From Acidobacteriota bacterium (GTDB lineage Bacteria; Acidobacteriota; Vicinamibacteria; Vicinamibacterales; UBA8438), in the NCBI GenBank assembly GCA_003533545.1, contig DQEK01000214.1, positions 1 through 6,898 of the forward strand: DNA of 6,898 bases, written 5' to 3'. Below are positions 6,717 through 6,898 of the stretch, one piece after another. The first letter of the stretch is position 1. Every line of letters starts with the position of its first letter. A program made the translations under genes and the position numbers. The notes below the pieces were generated by a model. It was not told where the DNA came from and did not search any database. It worked only from the letters and a program-made list of their open reading frames with translations.

Positions 6717-6898
6717 ATGAACATGTACTCGGAACGCATCAAAGGTCTGAGCCGTGGCGGGAAATGGCTCGTTTCTATCGCGTTGGCTGTGATTTTATCC
6801 GGTTGCCGACCAGGAGGAGATGGGAACGGCAATCCTGATTTTGACGTGATGGAACGCTCGATCGTCGAGCTCACAACGGCGTTAGAGGCGGGAGAGGT
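6717..6898 (+). CDS. Lipoprotein, probable amidase-signature enzyme (5' part only)
   Basis: The first 60 codons of a gene that runs off the right edge. The N-terminus is a clear lipoprotein signal: charged residues up to K16, a hydrophobic core W17-L27, then the lipobox LSGC with the lipidated Cys at residue 30, followed by a Gly/Asn-rich linker. The mature part begins FDVMERSIVELTTALEAGE (42-60), which resembles the helical opening of bacterial amidase-signature (AS) hydrolases of the FDL-E-ti-eLq-al-aGe type. That match is only about 19 residues, and the Ser-Ser-Lys catalytic triad would lie beyond the window, so the family is tentative while the lipoprotein call is firm. If correct, it would hydrolyse amide bonds at the membrane, outside the cytoplasm. 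It is preceded by an AAGGGGGG binding site and diverges from the M28 peptidase gene. Confidence 0.7.
   Translation, partial: MNMYSERIKGLSRGGKWLVSIALAVILSGCRPGGDGNGNPDFDVMERSIVELTTALEAGE

Noticed and set aside
6671..6838. Short plus-strand open frame starting at ATG 6671
   Set aside because: It overlaps the lipoprotein start in another frame and encodes an Arg-rich peptide with no features; the lipoprotein frame has both a good binding site and a lipobox.
1..6898. Search for tRNA, rRNA, CRISPR, transposase, att sites or toxin-antitoxin genes
   Set aside because: None seen; intergenic space is limited to spacers of 188 bp or less, all accounted for above.

Overview
The window is GC-rich, densely coded bacterial chromosome with five complete protein genes and one gene cut by the right edge. 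It looks like a member of the Acidobacteriota, with Gemmatimonadota as an alternative. That guess rests on the style of the proteins: a very large secreted M14 peptidase with a C-terminal amidotransferase-like domain, a PA-domain M28 peptidase, and an amidase-type lipoprotein. No rRNA or other marker is present to confirm it. I see no mobile element, CRISPR array, tRNA or rRNA, and nothing that suggests recent transfer.

Layout, left to right. Bases 1-59 hold only a spacer, plus what may be the ribosome binding site of a further minus-strand gene just outside the window. Bases 60-2834 (minus) encode a secreted M14-family zinc carboxypeptidase. A 188-bp divergent spacer carries a palindromic segment and a promoter-like element for each side. 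Bases 3023-3799 (plus) encode PxpA, the LamB/YcsF subunit of 5-oxoprolinase. Converging on it is apaG (3821-4219, minus). ApaG diverges from aat (4351-4944, plus) across 131 bp that carries overlapping -10 elements on the two strands. Aat converges, with only 6 bp between stops, on a secreted M28 peptidase (4951-6594, minus). That gene diverges from a lipoprotein with an amidase-like N-terminus starting at 6717 (plus) and running off the window.

Strands alternate at every gene, so no two complete genes here share a transcript. The functions fit together only loosely. M14, M28 and possibly the amidase are exported hydrolases that would free amino acids from peptides outside the cytoplasm. PxpA would recover glutamate from 5-oxoproline. 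Aat feeds proteins into the ClpS/ClpAP N-degron pathway. ApaG is a conserved small beta-sandwich protein of uncertain role. This is housekeeping plus scavenging, and I did not find evidence of an undescribed multi-gene system. The points most worth a second look are in regulation and gene boundaries: a probable leaderless GTG start for pxpA, a stem-loop enclosing both stop codons of the aat/M28 convergent pair, overlapping divergent promoters, and a pxpA lacking its usual partners.
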